A stretch of DNA of 64,000 nucleotides. It comes from Flavobacteriaceae bacterium. Lineage in GTDB: Bacteria > Bacteroidota > Bacteroidia > Flavobacteriales > Flavobacteriaceae. Below the pieces are notes generated by a model, which was given only the letters and a program-made list of their open reading frames with translations, did not search any database and was not told the DNA's origin. Positions 1 to 8,175 of this stretch are shown here, in pieces. The position numbers were made by a program, and so were the translations under genes. The DNA lies in NCBI GenBank assembly GCA_028284005.1, contig JANQSO010000014.1, forward strand, positions 1 to 64,000, written 5' to 3'. The stretch's first letter is position 1; every line of letters begins with the position of its first letter.

Positions 1-1437
1 GTTACAGTAAGAGTTACCGTATTGGCTCCTACGTCTGTACAAGTGAAGTCTGTTTTATCAATGCTTGTACTTGCAATTCCACAGGCATCTGTAGACCCAC
101 CGTCCACATCAGAAGCAGTAATAGAAGCATTTCCGGCCGCATCGAGTTGTACAGTAATATCCTGGCATACAGCTGTCGGTACTACATTGTCTTCCACGGT
201 AACTGTAGAAGTACAAGTGGATGTATTTCCATTGTTATCTGTTACAGTAAGAGTTACCGTATTGGCTCCTACATCTGCACAAGTAAACACTGTTGGCGTT
301 GCACTCAATGTCACACTACAATTATCTGTAGAACCTCCGTCTATATCGTTTGCTGTGATAGAAACAGTACCGGTAGCATCTAGTTGTACGGTAATATCCT
401 GGCAGAGCGCAACCGGATCTATATTGTCTTCCACGGTTACCGTAGCAGTACAGGTAGAAGTGTTTCCGTTGTTGTCTGTTACGGTAAGAGTTACCGTATT
501 AGCGCCTACATCTGTACAAGTGAAGTCTGTTTTATCAATGCTTGTACTTGCAATTCCACAACTATCAGAAGAACCATTATCTATATCTGCTGCTGTAATG
601 GAAGCATTTCCAGCCGCATCGAGTTGTACGGTGATGTCCTGGCAGAGCGCAACCGGATCTACATTGTCTTCCACGGTTACTGTAGCGGTACAGGTAGAAG
701 TGTTTCCGTTGTTGTCTGTTACTGTGAGGGTTACTAAATTGGCTCCTACATCAACACAGCTAAAGTCTGTAATGTCAAGAGTCTGTGAAGCGATACCACA
801 TGCATCGTTGGAACCATTATCTATATCTGCTGCTGTAATCGAAGCATTTCCAGTAGCATCGAGTTGTACGGTGATGTCCTGGCAGAGCGCAACCGGATCT
901 ACATTGTCTTCCACAGTAACCGTAGCGTTACAGATAGAAGTGTTTCCGTTGTTGTCTGTCACTGTAAGGGTTACCGTATTGGCTCCTACATCAGCACAGC
1001 TAAAGTCTGTAATGTCAAGAGCCTGTGAAGCGATACCACATGCATCGTTGGAACCATTATCTATATCTGCTGCAGCAATGGAAACATTTCCTGCCGCATC
1101 GAGTTGCACGGTGATGTCCTGGCAGAGCGCAACAGGATCTACATTGTCTTCCACAGTAACCGTAGCGGTACAGGTAGAAGTGTTTCCATTCACATCGGTC
1201 ACTGTAAGAGTTACCATATTGGCCCCAACATCAGTACAATCAAATGTATTAGGAGATGCAGCCAATGAAGCAATGCCACAATTATCGGTAGAACCTCCAT
1301 CCACATCCGTTCCTGTAATAGACACATTTCCTGTTGCATTTAATTGTACAGTGATATCCTGACAGACAGCTGTAGGATCTACATTATCTCCTACAGTTAC
1401 ATTTGCGGAACAAGTACTAACAGAACCAAAAGGATCC
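1..1437 (-). repeat. Tandem HYR-like coding repeats, about 240 bp each
   Basis: Near-identical repeat units begin at about 1, 241, 478, 718, 958 and 1198 (periods 240, 237, 240, 240, 240). Each encodes about 80 residues with the order GANTVTLTVTD, NGNTSTCTATVTV, EDNVDPVALCQDI, then a Cys-containing stretch. The leftmost unit is cut by the window edge, so more copies probably follow. High DNA identity between units suggests recent amplification or gene conversion. Confidence 0.9.
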
Positions 1438-3248
1438 AATCCATATAACGTATGTGCTATTGTTCCCACATCAGTGCAATCCATTTCTATTTGTGATAAC
1501 GGGCTTGCAATTGCATTATCCACTATAAGATTGAAGGTAGCAGTCTCTATAGGTGCTCTTGCACAGATCTCAGCATAATAGACTTTTCCGGCTTCTAAGT
1601 TATAAGTGACCGGAGTACCGGGATTATGAATAGAAAAGCCTAAAAAACCAGGCCTGCTTGAGTAAAGTCCACTATTTGTTATAGGTTCTTGATCATAAAG
1701 GATCAAGAATATTTCATCACTAATGGTAGATGAAGTCTGCCCTGTGAGATCAAACGTATAAGCACCATCAACCGGCACCGCAAAACGATCTATGGTCACA
1801 TAATAGCTTGCGCTCGGGAGTTCCAACCAATCCAGCGTACTGGATGTAGTGGTCTCATTGTCATAAGAAGTAGTCTCTAACGCAAGGTCAATTAGTCCAT
1901 TTGCCGGTACGCCGGTATCCAAATAGGCCGTTCCCAGGTCAGACGGCACAAGAATATCGCCGAGATTAGCTGTGATATCCTGACATTCTACTAAGGATGT
2001 GTTGGTTTGCAATTCTACAGCACCTATATCATCGGGTCCAAAAGCATCTCTTGGATTCCCAAGTTGATCAATAAGCTCTGTGGTACTTCCGTTATTAAAA
2101 GCCGGACTATTCGCATAAAATAAGTGACTCAACGTCGTGCCACCATTATCAGCTAAAGGAAACAACACAGGATCATTCACTCCTACTATATTTCCATTAG
2201 TTCCATCCGTGAGTCCACCCCCGGTTCCAATAAGATTATAACTACTAATTGCTGTGTCTAAATCTGTGTTAGTAATATCACTGGCTAAGCCATTAGCAAG
2301 ATTACCCGAAATGATTGAATTATGTGCTGTCCAGGTAGTAGTATTGAGAGCACCCTGATGACCTATAGCAGCGCCACTTCCTGTGCTTATATTATCTGTA
2401 ATTGTAGAATTGGTAATAAGTAGCGTTGTTGAAAAACCAGACCTTGTTCTGGTTTCAATTGCCGACGCGCCACTCGGTGCGGTATTTCCACTTAAGGTTG
2501 AATTATTGATAATAATCTCCTGGGTTGTGAACCCATCTGCACCGGAAGCCCAACCTTTTATAGCTTCAGCACCTGTGTTTTCATATACTACAGAATTATT
2601 GATAGTAAGAAGACCTGCTTCACTTTCAATAGCAGCTCCATTGCCGGCATTATTATTTCTGAGAGTTACACCATCTAGCGTTAATATTCCTTTAAAAGAG
2701 GATATTCCTCCACCATTTGATGATGTACAGGATGCCACTGTAACATTAGTTAGAATCGTATTGCTCCTCCCTAACGTCATGATACCTCCTCCATACGCGC
2801 TGTAAGGACTACTCGTTGCTGAATTACCATTTATTATGGATAAATCCGTAATAGTAATGTCGATGCCTCCATAACCATTTAAAAATATTCTAGTGGCATC
2901 ATTACCATCAATGGTTAACAGGCTTTGGCCCGGACCATTAATAGTATGGTGACCTCCTAATCCTCCAGTGGCACCAAATTGTAACTGCCCTAAAACAGGG
3001 TCAAGTGTAATAGTTTGAGGGGTACTAAATACTGTAGGGTCAAAAACGATTGTGTCATGACCCGCTGTGTTATTGCCAGCTACAATTGCTTCTCTAAGAG
3101 AGCAGTCACTGTCACAAACACCATCGTTAGTGTCTTCTGTTTTGGTAACTGTAAAAGTGGTTTGTGCTTGTAATTGAAAGGCTGATAAAACAATGCCTAA
3201 ACATGTTATTACCAGCCGTTTACTAAAATAAAAAAAATAGGTTCTCAT
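1..3248 (-). CDS. CSLREA-motif beta-helix protein with HYR-like repeats, 3' end outside window
   Basis: A large secreted surface protein; about 1082 codons are visible and the frame is still open at base 1. The chosen start gives a clear signal peptide (MRTYFFYFSKRLVITCLGIV, cleavage near AQA/QTTF at residue 29). The motif CSLREA lies at residues 49-54, followed by roughly 350 residues of Asn/Ser/Gly-rich right-handed beta-helix sequence, a beta-sandwich-like stretch, and then 80-residue HYR-like repeats (DNVDPVALCQDITVQLDA type) to the window edge. The frame is open further upstream to an ATG at 3398, but that would bury the signal peptide. CSLREA and HYR proteins in Flavobacteriia usually end in a type IX secretion sorting domain, which would lie off the window. 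Function is inferred only as adhesion or surface display. Confidence 0.85.
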   Translation of the reverse strand, partial: MRTYFFYFSKRLVITCLGIVLSAFQLQAQTTFTVTKTEDTNDGVCDSDCSLREAIVAGNNTAGHDTIVFDPTVFSTPQTITLDPVLGQLQFGATGGLGGHHTINGPGQSLLTIDGNDATRIFLNGYGGIDITITDLSIINGNSATSSPYSAYGGGIMTLGRSNTILTNVTVASCTSSNGGGISSFKGILTLDGVTLRNNNAGNGAAIESEAGLLTINNSVVYENTGAEAIKGWASGADGFTTQEIIINNSTLSGNTAPSGASAIETRTRSGFSTTLLITNSTITDNISTGSGAAIGHQGALNTTTWTAHNSIISGNLANGLASDITNTDLDTAISSYNLIGTGGGLTDGTNGNIVGVNDPVLFPLADNGGTTLSHLFYANSPAFNNGSTTELIDQLGNPRDAFGPDDIGAVELQTNTSLVECQDITANLGDILVPSDLGTAYLDTGVPANGLIDLALETTSYDNETTTSSTLDWLELPSASYYVTIDRFAVPVDGAYTFDLTGQTSSTISDEIFLILYDQEPITNSGLYSSRPGFLGFSIHNPGTPVTYNLEAGKVYYAEICARAPIETATFNLIVDNAIASPLSQIEMDCTDVGTIAHTLYGLDPFGSVSTCSANVTVGDNVDPTAVCQDITVQLNATGNVSITGTDVDGGSTDNCGIASLAASPNTFDCTDVGANMVTLTVTDVNGNTSTCTATVTVEDNVDPVALCQDITVQLDAAGNVSIAAADIDNGSNDACGIASQALDITDFSCADVGANTVTLTVTDNNGNTSICNATVTVEDNVDPVALCQDITVQLDATGNASITAADIDNGSNDACGIASQTLDITDFSCVDVGANLVTLTVTDNNGNTSTCTATVTVEDNVDPVALCQDITVQLDAAGNASITAADIDNGSSDSCGIASTSIDKTDFTCTDVGANTVTLTVTDNNGNTSTCTATVTVEDNIDPVALCQDITVQLDATGTVSITANDIDGGSTDNCSVTLSATPTVFTCADVGANTVTLTVTDNNGNTSTCTSTVTVEDNVVPTAVCQDITVQLDAAGNASITASDVDGGSTDACGIASTSIDKTDFTCTDVGANTVTLTV

Positions 3249-3419
3249 GGGTAGTATATTTTTAAGGTTTGTTAGAGAATCGGGGTTTATTGATTTTGCT
3301 AATACATCTTGAACCAATACTTTTAAAATCATATGAGTATTATGTAATGCCGGTTCAAGTAGAGCAATTATTCTTGTTAAGAATTTGTTTGGAATCATTT
3401 TTGGGTTCGCTATGGGTGG

Positions 3420-3497
3420 TTAACTACTTATTCCTAAATGGATGATATTCAATAGTAGTATTCCAATTACAATCCCAACGAAGAACGTTTTTTTCAT
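3420..3497 (-). CDS. Possible 25-residue hydrophobic peptide
   Basis: An ATG-to-TAA frame encodes MKKTFFVGIVIGILLLNIIH followed by LGISS. It has a lysine-rich start and one hydrophobic segment, like a small membrane peptide or a lone signal sequence. It lies between the GACAA half-sites and the large HYR gene, on the same strand, and could be a leader on that transcript. Only the hydrophobic pattern and position support it. Confidence 0.25.
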   Translation of the reverse strand: MKKTFFVGIVIGILLLNIIHLGISS

Positions 3498-3549
3498 AAT
3501 AAATCGGGGGGTTTTTAGTTTTTATGAGTTTTGTGTTCTTATAACAGTG

Positions 3550-3557
3550 CGAATATA
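3550..3557 (-). promoter_or_regulatory. Possible -7 box (TATATTCG) for the HYR transcript
   Basis: TATATTCG differs at one position from the Bacteroidota TAnnTTTG element. The nearest GACAA half-site starts 37 bp upstream of its TA, the same distance as for the TPR gene starting at 7432. No clear -33 TTG is seen. Confidence 0.3.
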
Positions 3558-3593
3558 TTTAGCAGAAGTTTCGCTTAAAGAATTTTAGCAGTG

Positions 3594-3631
3594 GACAAGT
3601 GATAGACTTACCCCAGACAAGTAGTGGACAA
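3594..3631. promoter_or_regulatory. Four GACAA-type half-sites at 11-bp spacing
   Basis: Reading the plus strand, GACAA, GACTT, GACAA and GACAA begin at 3594, 3605, 3616 and 3627, exactly 11 bp apart. Paired half-sites of the same kind lie upstream of both neighbouring TPR/LuxR regulator genes. One-turn direct repeats are typical of binding sites for dimeric response-regulator-type proteins. The site would control the HYR surface-protein transcript on the minus strand; binding by the neighbouring regulators is inference. Confidence 0.45.
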
Positions 3632-3683
3632 AATTAATTGGTTGCTTAATGAGGTCGCATGTTTAAAGAGTTATTTGCTGTCT

Positions 3684-5582
3684 TCAAAAAGATTGAAGAA
3701 AATTATCCAAATCCTCCTCATGGTCAAGATTAAGCTTCTTACGAAGTCGGTATCGGCTCTTTTTAACGGAAGATGGTTCTATATTCTGCAGTATGGCAAT
3801 TTCTTTATTCTCTATATTCATTCGAATAAGAGAGCACAGACGTATTTCAGTTTTAGTGAGGTCCGGGTATCGCTTTGTTAATTTCTCATAAAATGCCCTG
3901 CTTAACATTTCTACCCGATTATGAAAATCATACGAACTATCATCCACCCAGATCTTATTTTTAATTTCTTTCTCCAACTCATCCAATTTTTTTGCCCTTA
4001 CTCTTCCAGTGGCAGCCTTCATTTTTTCAAGTTTTTCGGCTAAGACCTTGGCCCATTTCTGGTTCTGTGAAATATTGAAAGCAAAATCGACAAGATCCTT
4101 CTTTTTATACTCAATTTCCTTATTGAGCATGTCATTTTCCATTTCGGCAAGAGCCCTTTTATTTCTGGCGATCTCAGCTTCTTGTTTGTTCTTTCTGTTG
4201 TTGAAATAATAAAAAGCCCCGGCTCCTAATAAAACTAAAGCAATTATAAACATCCATTGAAATTGAACCTTGTTTTTAGTATCGAGCAGATCAATTTCAG
4301 CATTTTGACTTCTTATGGTAGCATCCCTTTTTTCGGATTCATATAAAGTTTGATAATATGATAATGCTTGTGCCTTTTGAACACTTCTAATTGAATCCTG
4401 GATTTTATCAAATTCCTTGTAATGATAAAATGCTTCTTTCGAGTTTCCCAGAGCTTCATTTACACGAAAAAGAAGTTCATGACCCACAAGTATATCTTCA
4501 AAGTTTTTGGTCGGTAATTTATTTTCCAAAAATTCCGTTCCTTTACTTAAAGCATTATTCAAATCATCATTGGCTAAGTAATAATTTGCCAGCCCCAATA
4601 GATACATATCTTTAAAAACACCTGTAGTATTTCGTTCAGGAGTTTTTTGAATTTCATTTAAGATAACTCTTGCCTTATGCAAGCTATCGGCCTTAGAGTA
4701 TGCTTCTAAGAGTCTATTTAAAAGGCGTGGTTCGTATAGGTCTACAAATTCAATGGACTCCCGAGTATAATTAAGTGCTTTATTGAGGTTTTCGATTCGT
4801 CCTGAAATATTACCCGTTTTATAATTGTCAATTGCTGCATTATATAAAGCTGAGATCAATGCGGGATAGTATTTACTGTGAGCTGCCATTTTGATAACCT
4901 CATTTCTCTCCTCTTCAGCTTCTTTAAAAAACCCGATCTGGCTATACAAATTGGCACGGGAATTCTGAGTTAGAATGAGTCGGGTGGTATCTTTTATAGC
5001 TAAATAAATATCTTCTGCTTCCTGTAAAAGAATAGATGCTTCTGTAAAAAAACCAAGCCTGGCATAAGCATCAGATCTGTATTCTTTAGCCGCGCCATAA
5101 GTAATTGAATCTCCTGCCATAAGAGCATACTCTTCGGATATTTTATAAACCTCTATGGATTCATCAATTTTGCCAGAATAATAATGGCTGTCCGCACCAT
5201 TCAAGTAGAGATTCGCCAAAATCTCGTTGTCTTTAGGTAGTTTCCGGCTTGTTATAAAATCATTAAATAGAATCATTGCTTCATTTGGCCTTCCAACTCT
5301 ATTTGACAAATAAAAAATAAGATTGGAAGTGTTTTTTGCCGCAATTTCCGGGTTATCCATTTCAATAGCTAAGTCGATTGTGGTACGAACAATAGAATCA
5401 TACTTAAATTCTTTCTTGTTTTGAACAAGAGTGGAAAGACTATCTAGTAGTTTAAGACGTTCTTTATTTTCAGCTTGACGAATCTCAATCTTAAGGGCAG
5501 CAACAGATTTTTCCAAATCTGTTTTTTGGGAATATAGAGATGAGATCATTCCGAAGAACAAAAGAAGGGATATAGTACGCAT
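3684..5582 (-). CDS. TPR / transmembrane / LuxR-type transcriptional regulator, copy A
   Basis: A 632-residue protein: signal-like N terminus (MRTISLLLFFGM), TPR-like helical repeats to about residue 420, one transmembrane helix near 443-460 (WMFIIALVLLGAGAFYYF), a charged coiled coil, and a C-terminal helix-turn-helix of the LuxR kind (LTKTEIRLCSLIRMNIENKE). This architecture is common in Bacteroidota and is thought to pass a periplasmic signal to a DNA-binding domain, though the ligand is unknown. The frame is open to a TTG at 5606, but the ATG at 5582 is preferred because a TACCTTTG promoter box covers that TTG. The C-terminal 172 residues differ from copy B at about 20 positions, while the TPR parts are strongly diverged. 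Confidence 0.85.
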   Translation of the reverse strand: MRTISLLLFFGMISSLYSQKTDLEKSVAALKIEIRQAENKERLKLLDSLSTLVQNKKEFKYDSIVRTTIDLAIEMDNPEIAAKNTSNLIFYLSNRVGRPNEAMILFNDFITSRKLPKDNEILANLYLNGADSHYYSGKIDESIEVYKISEEYALMAGDSITYGAAKEYRSDAYARLGFFTEASILLQEAEDIYLAIKDTTRLILTQNSRANLYSQIGFFKEAEEERNEVIKMAAHSKYYPALISALYNAAIDNYKTGNISGRIENLNKALNYTRESIEFVDLYEPRLLNRLLEAYSKADSLHKARVILNEIQKTPERNTTGVFKDMYLLGLANYYLANDDLNNALSKGTEFLENKLPTKNFEDILVGHELLFRVNEALGNSKEAFYHYKEFDKIQDSIRSVQKAQALSYYQTLYESEKRDATIRSQNAEIDLLDTKNKVQFQWMFIIALVLLGAGAFYYFNNRKNKQEAEIARNKRALAEMENDMLNKEIEYKKKDLVDFAFNISQNQKWAKVLAEKLEKMKAATGRVRAKKLDELEKEIKNKIWVDDSSYDFHNRVEMLSRAFYEKLTKRYPDLTKTEIRLCSLIRMNIENKEIAILQNIEPSSVKKSRYRLRKKLNLDHEEDLDNFLQSF

Positions 5583-5603
5583 CACTAAATAGGTCGTTAT
5601 ATT

Positions 5604-5611
5604 CAAAGGTA
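5604..5611 (-). promoter_or_regulatory. Bacteroidota -7 box TACCTTTG for regulator A
   Basis: TACCTTTG matches TAnnTTTG and lies about 22 bp upstream of the chosen ATG at 5582. The same box and flanks precede the paralogous gene. No obvious -33 TTG is seen, as expected for an activated promoter. Confidence 0.45.
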
Positions 5612-5667
5612 TACAAAATGTATTTTTTCCTTTTACCGTATTCTTAAAAAGATGAGGTTAACCTTTG

Positions 5668-5683
5668 GACAAGCAATGGACAA
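5668..5683. promoter_or_regulatory. Paired GACAA half-sites, 11-bp spacing, upstream of regulator A
   Basis: GACAA occurs at 5668-5672 and 5679-5683. The pair begins 57 bp upstream of the TA of the -7 box, about two helical turns further than at the other two sites (37 bp). It is a candidate autoregulatory operator. Confidence 0.4.
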
Positions 5684-5734
5684 AATCAACAAATTGCACT
5701 ATAAGTCCATATATTTAGTGGGTATTCGTTGTTT

Positions 5735-7432
5735 TCAAAATGATTGAAGAAAATCATCCAAATCCTCTTCATGTTCAAGATTTAGCTTTTTACGAAGTCG
5801 GTATCGGCTCTTCCGTACTGAGGAGGGGTCTATATTTTGAAGTACAGCAATTTCTTTATTTTCTACGCTCATCCGTATAAGAGAGCACAAACGTATCTCA
5901 GTTTTAGTGAGGTTTGGGAACTGCTTAGTTAATTTCTCATAGAATGCCCTGCTTAACATTTCTACTCGTTTATGAAAATCATACGAGCTATCATCTACCC
6001 ATATTTTATTCTTAATTTCATTTTCTAATTCATTCAATTTATTTGCCCTGACTCTTCCGGTGGTAATCTTTACTTTTTCAAGTTTTTCAGCTAAGACCTT
6101 GGCCCATTCCTGATTCTGCGAAATATTGAAGGCAAAATCTACAAGATCTTTCTTTTTATACTCAATTTCTTTATTGAGCATGTCATTTTTCATTTCGGCA
6201 AGAGCTCTTTTGCTTCTGGCAATCTCCGCCTCTTGTTTGTTCTTTCTATTATTGCAATAATAAAAAGCTCCTGCTCCTAAAAACGACAACGCTATTAGAA
6301 ACATCCAGTGAAATTGAACCTTATTTTTTGTTTCCAAAATTTCCACTTGAGATTCTGCAAGTTCTTTCTCTTTAACTAACAATAGACTGTCTCTTGATTT
6401 TTCCTTACGGAATTCATAGGTAAGCTTTAATTCTTGAATTTTTTTGACATTTTCTTTATTAAATATGGAGTCTGAATAGATTTTATGAAGGTTGGAGCTA
6501 GTATATGCTTCCTTATAATCACCTAAGGCTTCATAAATTTCACTTTTTTGAAGATACCCATTGACTATCCATTGTTTATACTCCCATTGTAAAGCCAATT
6601 CTAAAGCTCTTTTATTAAACTTTAAAGCATTTTTATAATCTCCAGATTTTTTATATGCTCTAGCCAGATGATGCAAGTAATATATCTGGAATACCGTATT
6701 TTCTCTTTTTTCAACATAGGCCAAAGATTCTTTAAATAGATCAATGCTCTTTTTATACTGTTTTTGTTTCAAGTAAAAAGCAGCTATCTGCCCCTTAATG
6801 CTATTTAAACCATCCTCATTATTAACTTTTAAAAAATACTGTTTAGATTTTTCAAAATAAAAAATGGCAGAATCCGGGGCATTTATCGTGCTAAAATAAT
6901 TTCCCAAACTTCTATAATTGTCTCCTAAAGGTTTCTCCTGATCAAATTTTTTGTTTATATATATAGCTTTTTTTAAGCTGTTATAATTTTCTTTTAAATT
7001 ACCTTGAAACTTGTATAGCACAGCCATATTATGATATAAATTGGCTATCCTCACCGAATCATTAACCAATTCAAATTGTTCTTTTGCTTTTATATAGGCC
7101 GTCATAGCTTCCGGATAGCGCCCTTTATCTGTTAAAAGTGCTGCTAAATACTGATATACTCTCCCTAACAGCTTGTTATTTATTGGAACTTCCTCAATTA
7201 GTATGGATTCTGATTCATTTAGGTATTGCTCAGATTGAAAGCTATTTGTACTCCAAAGATGAGCGGCCAATTCAAATAAAATACGAGCTTTAGTAGTATC
7301 TGCAGTTGTTACGTTTAGTTCATTCTCAAGACGCACAAGTGTTGTATCAACAGGTTTTTCCAAATCTGCTTTTTGAGAAAATGAAGATGAAATTATCCCA
7401 AGAAGAAAAAAAAGAAGGGCTATGCAACGCAT
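5735..7432 (-). CDS. TPR / transmembrane / LuxR-type transcriptional regulator, copy B
   Basis: A 565-residue paralogue of copy A. It has a signal-like N terminus (MRCIALLFFLLGIISS), TPR repeats (for example residues with the pattern YHNMAVLYKFQGNLKENYNS), a transmembrane helix (WMFLIALSFLGAGAFYYC), a coiled coil and the same C-terminal LuxR-type helix-turn-helix. An upstream in-frame ATG at 7474 lies before the TACCTTTG promoter box at 7454-7461, so translation most likely starts at 7432. Copies A and B and their upstream sequences form a tandem duplication; the sensor halves have diverged far more than the output halves, which suggests different inputs acting on the same or similar operators. 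Confidence 0.85.
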   Translation of the reverse strand: MRCIALLFFLLGIISSSFSQKADLEKPVDTTLVRLENELNVTTADTTKARILFELAAHLWSTNSFQSEQYLNESESILIEEVPINNKLLGRVYQYLAALLTDKGRYPEAMTAYIKAKEQFELVNDSVRIANLYHNMAVLYKFQGNLKENYNSLKKAIYINKKFDQEKPLGDNYRSLGNYFSTINAPDSAIFYFEKSKQYFLKVNNEDGLNSIKGQIAAFYLKQKQYKKSIDLFKESLAYVEKRENTVFQIYYLHHLARAYKKSGDYKNALKFNKRALELALQWEYKQWIVNGYLQKSEIYEALGDYKEAYTSSNLHKIYSDSIFNKENVKKIQELKLTYEFRKEKSRDSLLLVKEKELAESQVEILETKNKVQFHWMFLIALSFLGAGAFYYCNNRKNKQEAEIARSKRALAEMKNDMLNKEIEYKKKDLVDFAFNISQNQEWAKVLAEKLEKVKITTGRVRANKLNELENEIKNKIWVDDSSYDFHKRVEMLSRAFYEKLTKQFPNLTKTEIRLCSLIRMSVENKEIAVLQNIDPSSVRKSRYRLRKKLNLEHEEDLDDFLQSF

Positions 7433-7453
7433 CACTAAACAGTTTGTTATGTT

Positions 7454-7461
7454 CAAAGGTA
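7454..7461 (-). promoter_or_regulatory. Bacteroidota -7 box TACCTTTG for regulator B
   Basis: TACCTTTG fits TAnnTTTG, 22 bp upstream of the ATG at 7432. It is conserved in sequence and distance with the box in front of the paralogue, and it decides the start codon. Confidence 0.45.
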
Positions 7462-7497
7462 TCAAAAGGCACATCGTTTCTTTTTAAGAATACCTTG

Positions 7498-7513
7498 GAC
7501 AAGTGGTAGACAA
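7498..7513. promoter_or_regulatory. Paired GACAA half-sites, 11-bp spacing, upstream of regulator B
   Basis: GACAA lies at 7498-7502 and 7509-7513, starting 37 bp upstream of the TA of the -7 box. It is the third member of the site family seen at 3594 and 5668. Confidence 0.4.
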
Positions 7514-7548
7514 AATCAATAGATTTCTTCATAAAACCATATATATAA

Positions 7549-7730
7549 AGGGCTGCCGTTGTTTTTAAAAAACTTCACCTGAATGGTCGGATAGCAAGAA
7601 CATTTCATTCATTACAGTGGAAAACAGACGGATTTAAAGAAGGCCTTTATTTTATAAGCACTATAACTAAAGGTTCAAGGGCCATTCAAAAAATTTTATT
7701 AAAAAATAGAAACAGAATTGATTCGCATGT
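7549..7730 (+). pseudogene. Remnant resembling a type IX secretion sorting domain
   Basis: The plus-strand frame opens after a TAA at 7546 with no start codon and reads LHLNGRIARTFHSL, then WKTDGFKEGLYFIS, then AIQKILLKN. This fits the C-terminal pattern of type A T9SS sorting domains (NGR, GlyLeuTyrPhe, basic end). It is probably the 3' scrap of a lost secreted-protein gene. The frame runs on without a stop into the small gene at 7807, which shows it has lost its own end. Confidence 0.35.
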
Positions 7731-7806
7731 TGTATTTTATAGTAGAATAATGTTCAATCTCCACAATATTTGCTTATTTTTACAATCTGGCTATCAGAAA
7801 AGAAAA

Positions 7807-8136
7807 ATGTATTATAAAAAACAGATTGGTAAAAATGTAATAACATTATTGCTCTTTGCAGCTTTGATGTTACCTACTGCTATTCAGTTTTTTGATATGT
7901 TCGAAGATCACGAACATATCGCTTGTACCGAAAAGACTACACACATCCATAAATCCATTGCCAGCTGTGATGTATGTGATTTTCATCTGGTATCTTTCAA
8001 CTATGATGTTTTCAAATATCCTGATTTATTATTACCTAATATCCCTATAAAGGTTGATGCAAACTTTGCTTCCCTTCAGTTTCATTCTTTTAAAATAACA
8101 AATACACAACTACGCGCACCTCCTGTTTTTTCTTAG
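7807..8136 (+). CDS. Small Cys/His-rich membrane protein next to TonB receptor
   Basis: 109 residues from the ATG at 7807; the frame opens at an ATG at 7750, but the later start gives a proper N-terminal hydrophobic helix (VITLLLFAALMLPTAIQFF). The helix is followed by HEHIAC, HIHKSIASCDVCDFH and a Pro-Pro end. Such proteins commonly sit in front of metal-related TonB receptors in Flavobacteriia. The His/Cys clusters suggest periplasmic metal binding, but no function is established. The gene ends 39 bp before the TonB receptor gene and probably shares its transcript. Confidence 0.6.
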   Translation: MYYKKQIGKNVITLLLFAALMLPTAIQFFDMFEDHEHIACTEKTTHIHKSIASCDVCDFHLVSFNYDVFKYPDLLLPNIPIKVDANFASLQFHSFKITNTQLRAPPVFS

Positions 8137-8175
8137 TAAACAAATAGTAATTTATTATGTTAATTAAGAATTTAT

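Noticed and set aside
22..1362. Long plus-strand frame (446 codons) through the repeat array
   Set aside because: It is the antisense shadow of the HYR repeats; the minus-strand frame has a signal peptide, CSLREA motif and HYR pattern.
1..1437. Regular repeats as a possible CRISPR array
   Set aside because: Unit length of about 240 bp and coding periodicity show protein repeats, not short repeats with spacers.
3249..3398. N-terminal extension of the HYR protein to the ATG at 3398
   Set aside because: The frame is open, but the extension would put 50 residues in front of a normal signal peptide.
7433..7474. Earlier ATG for regulator B
   Set aside because: It lies upstream of the TACCTTTG promoter box and the extra residues have no counterpart of the same kind in the paralogue.
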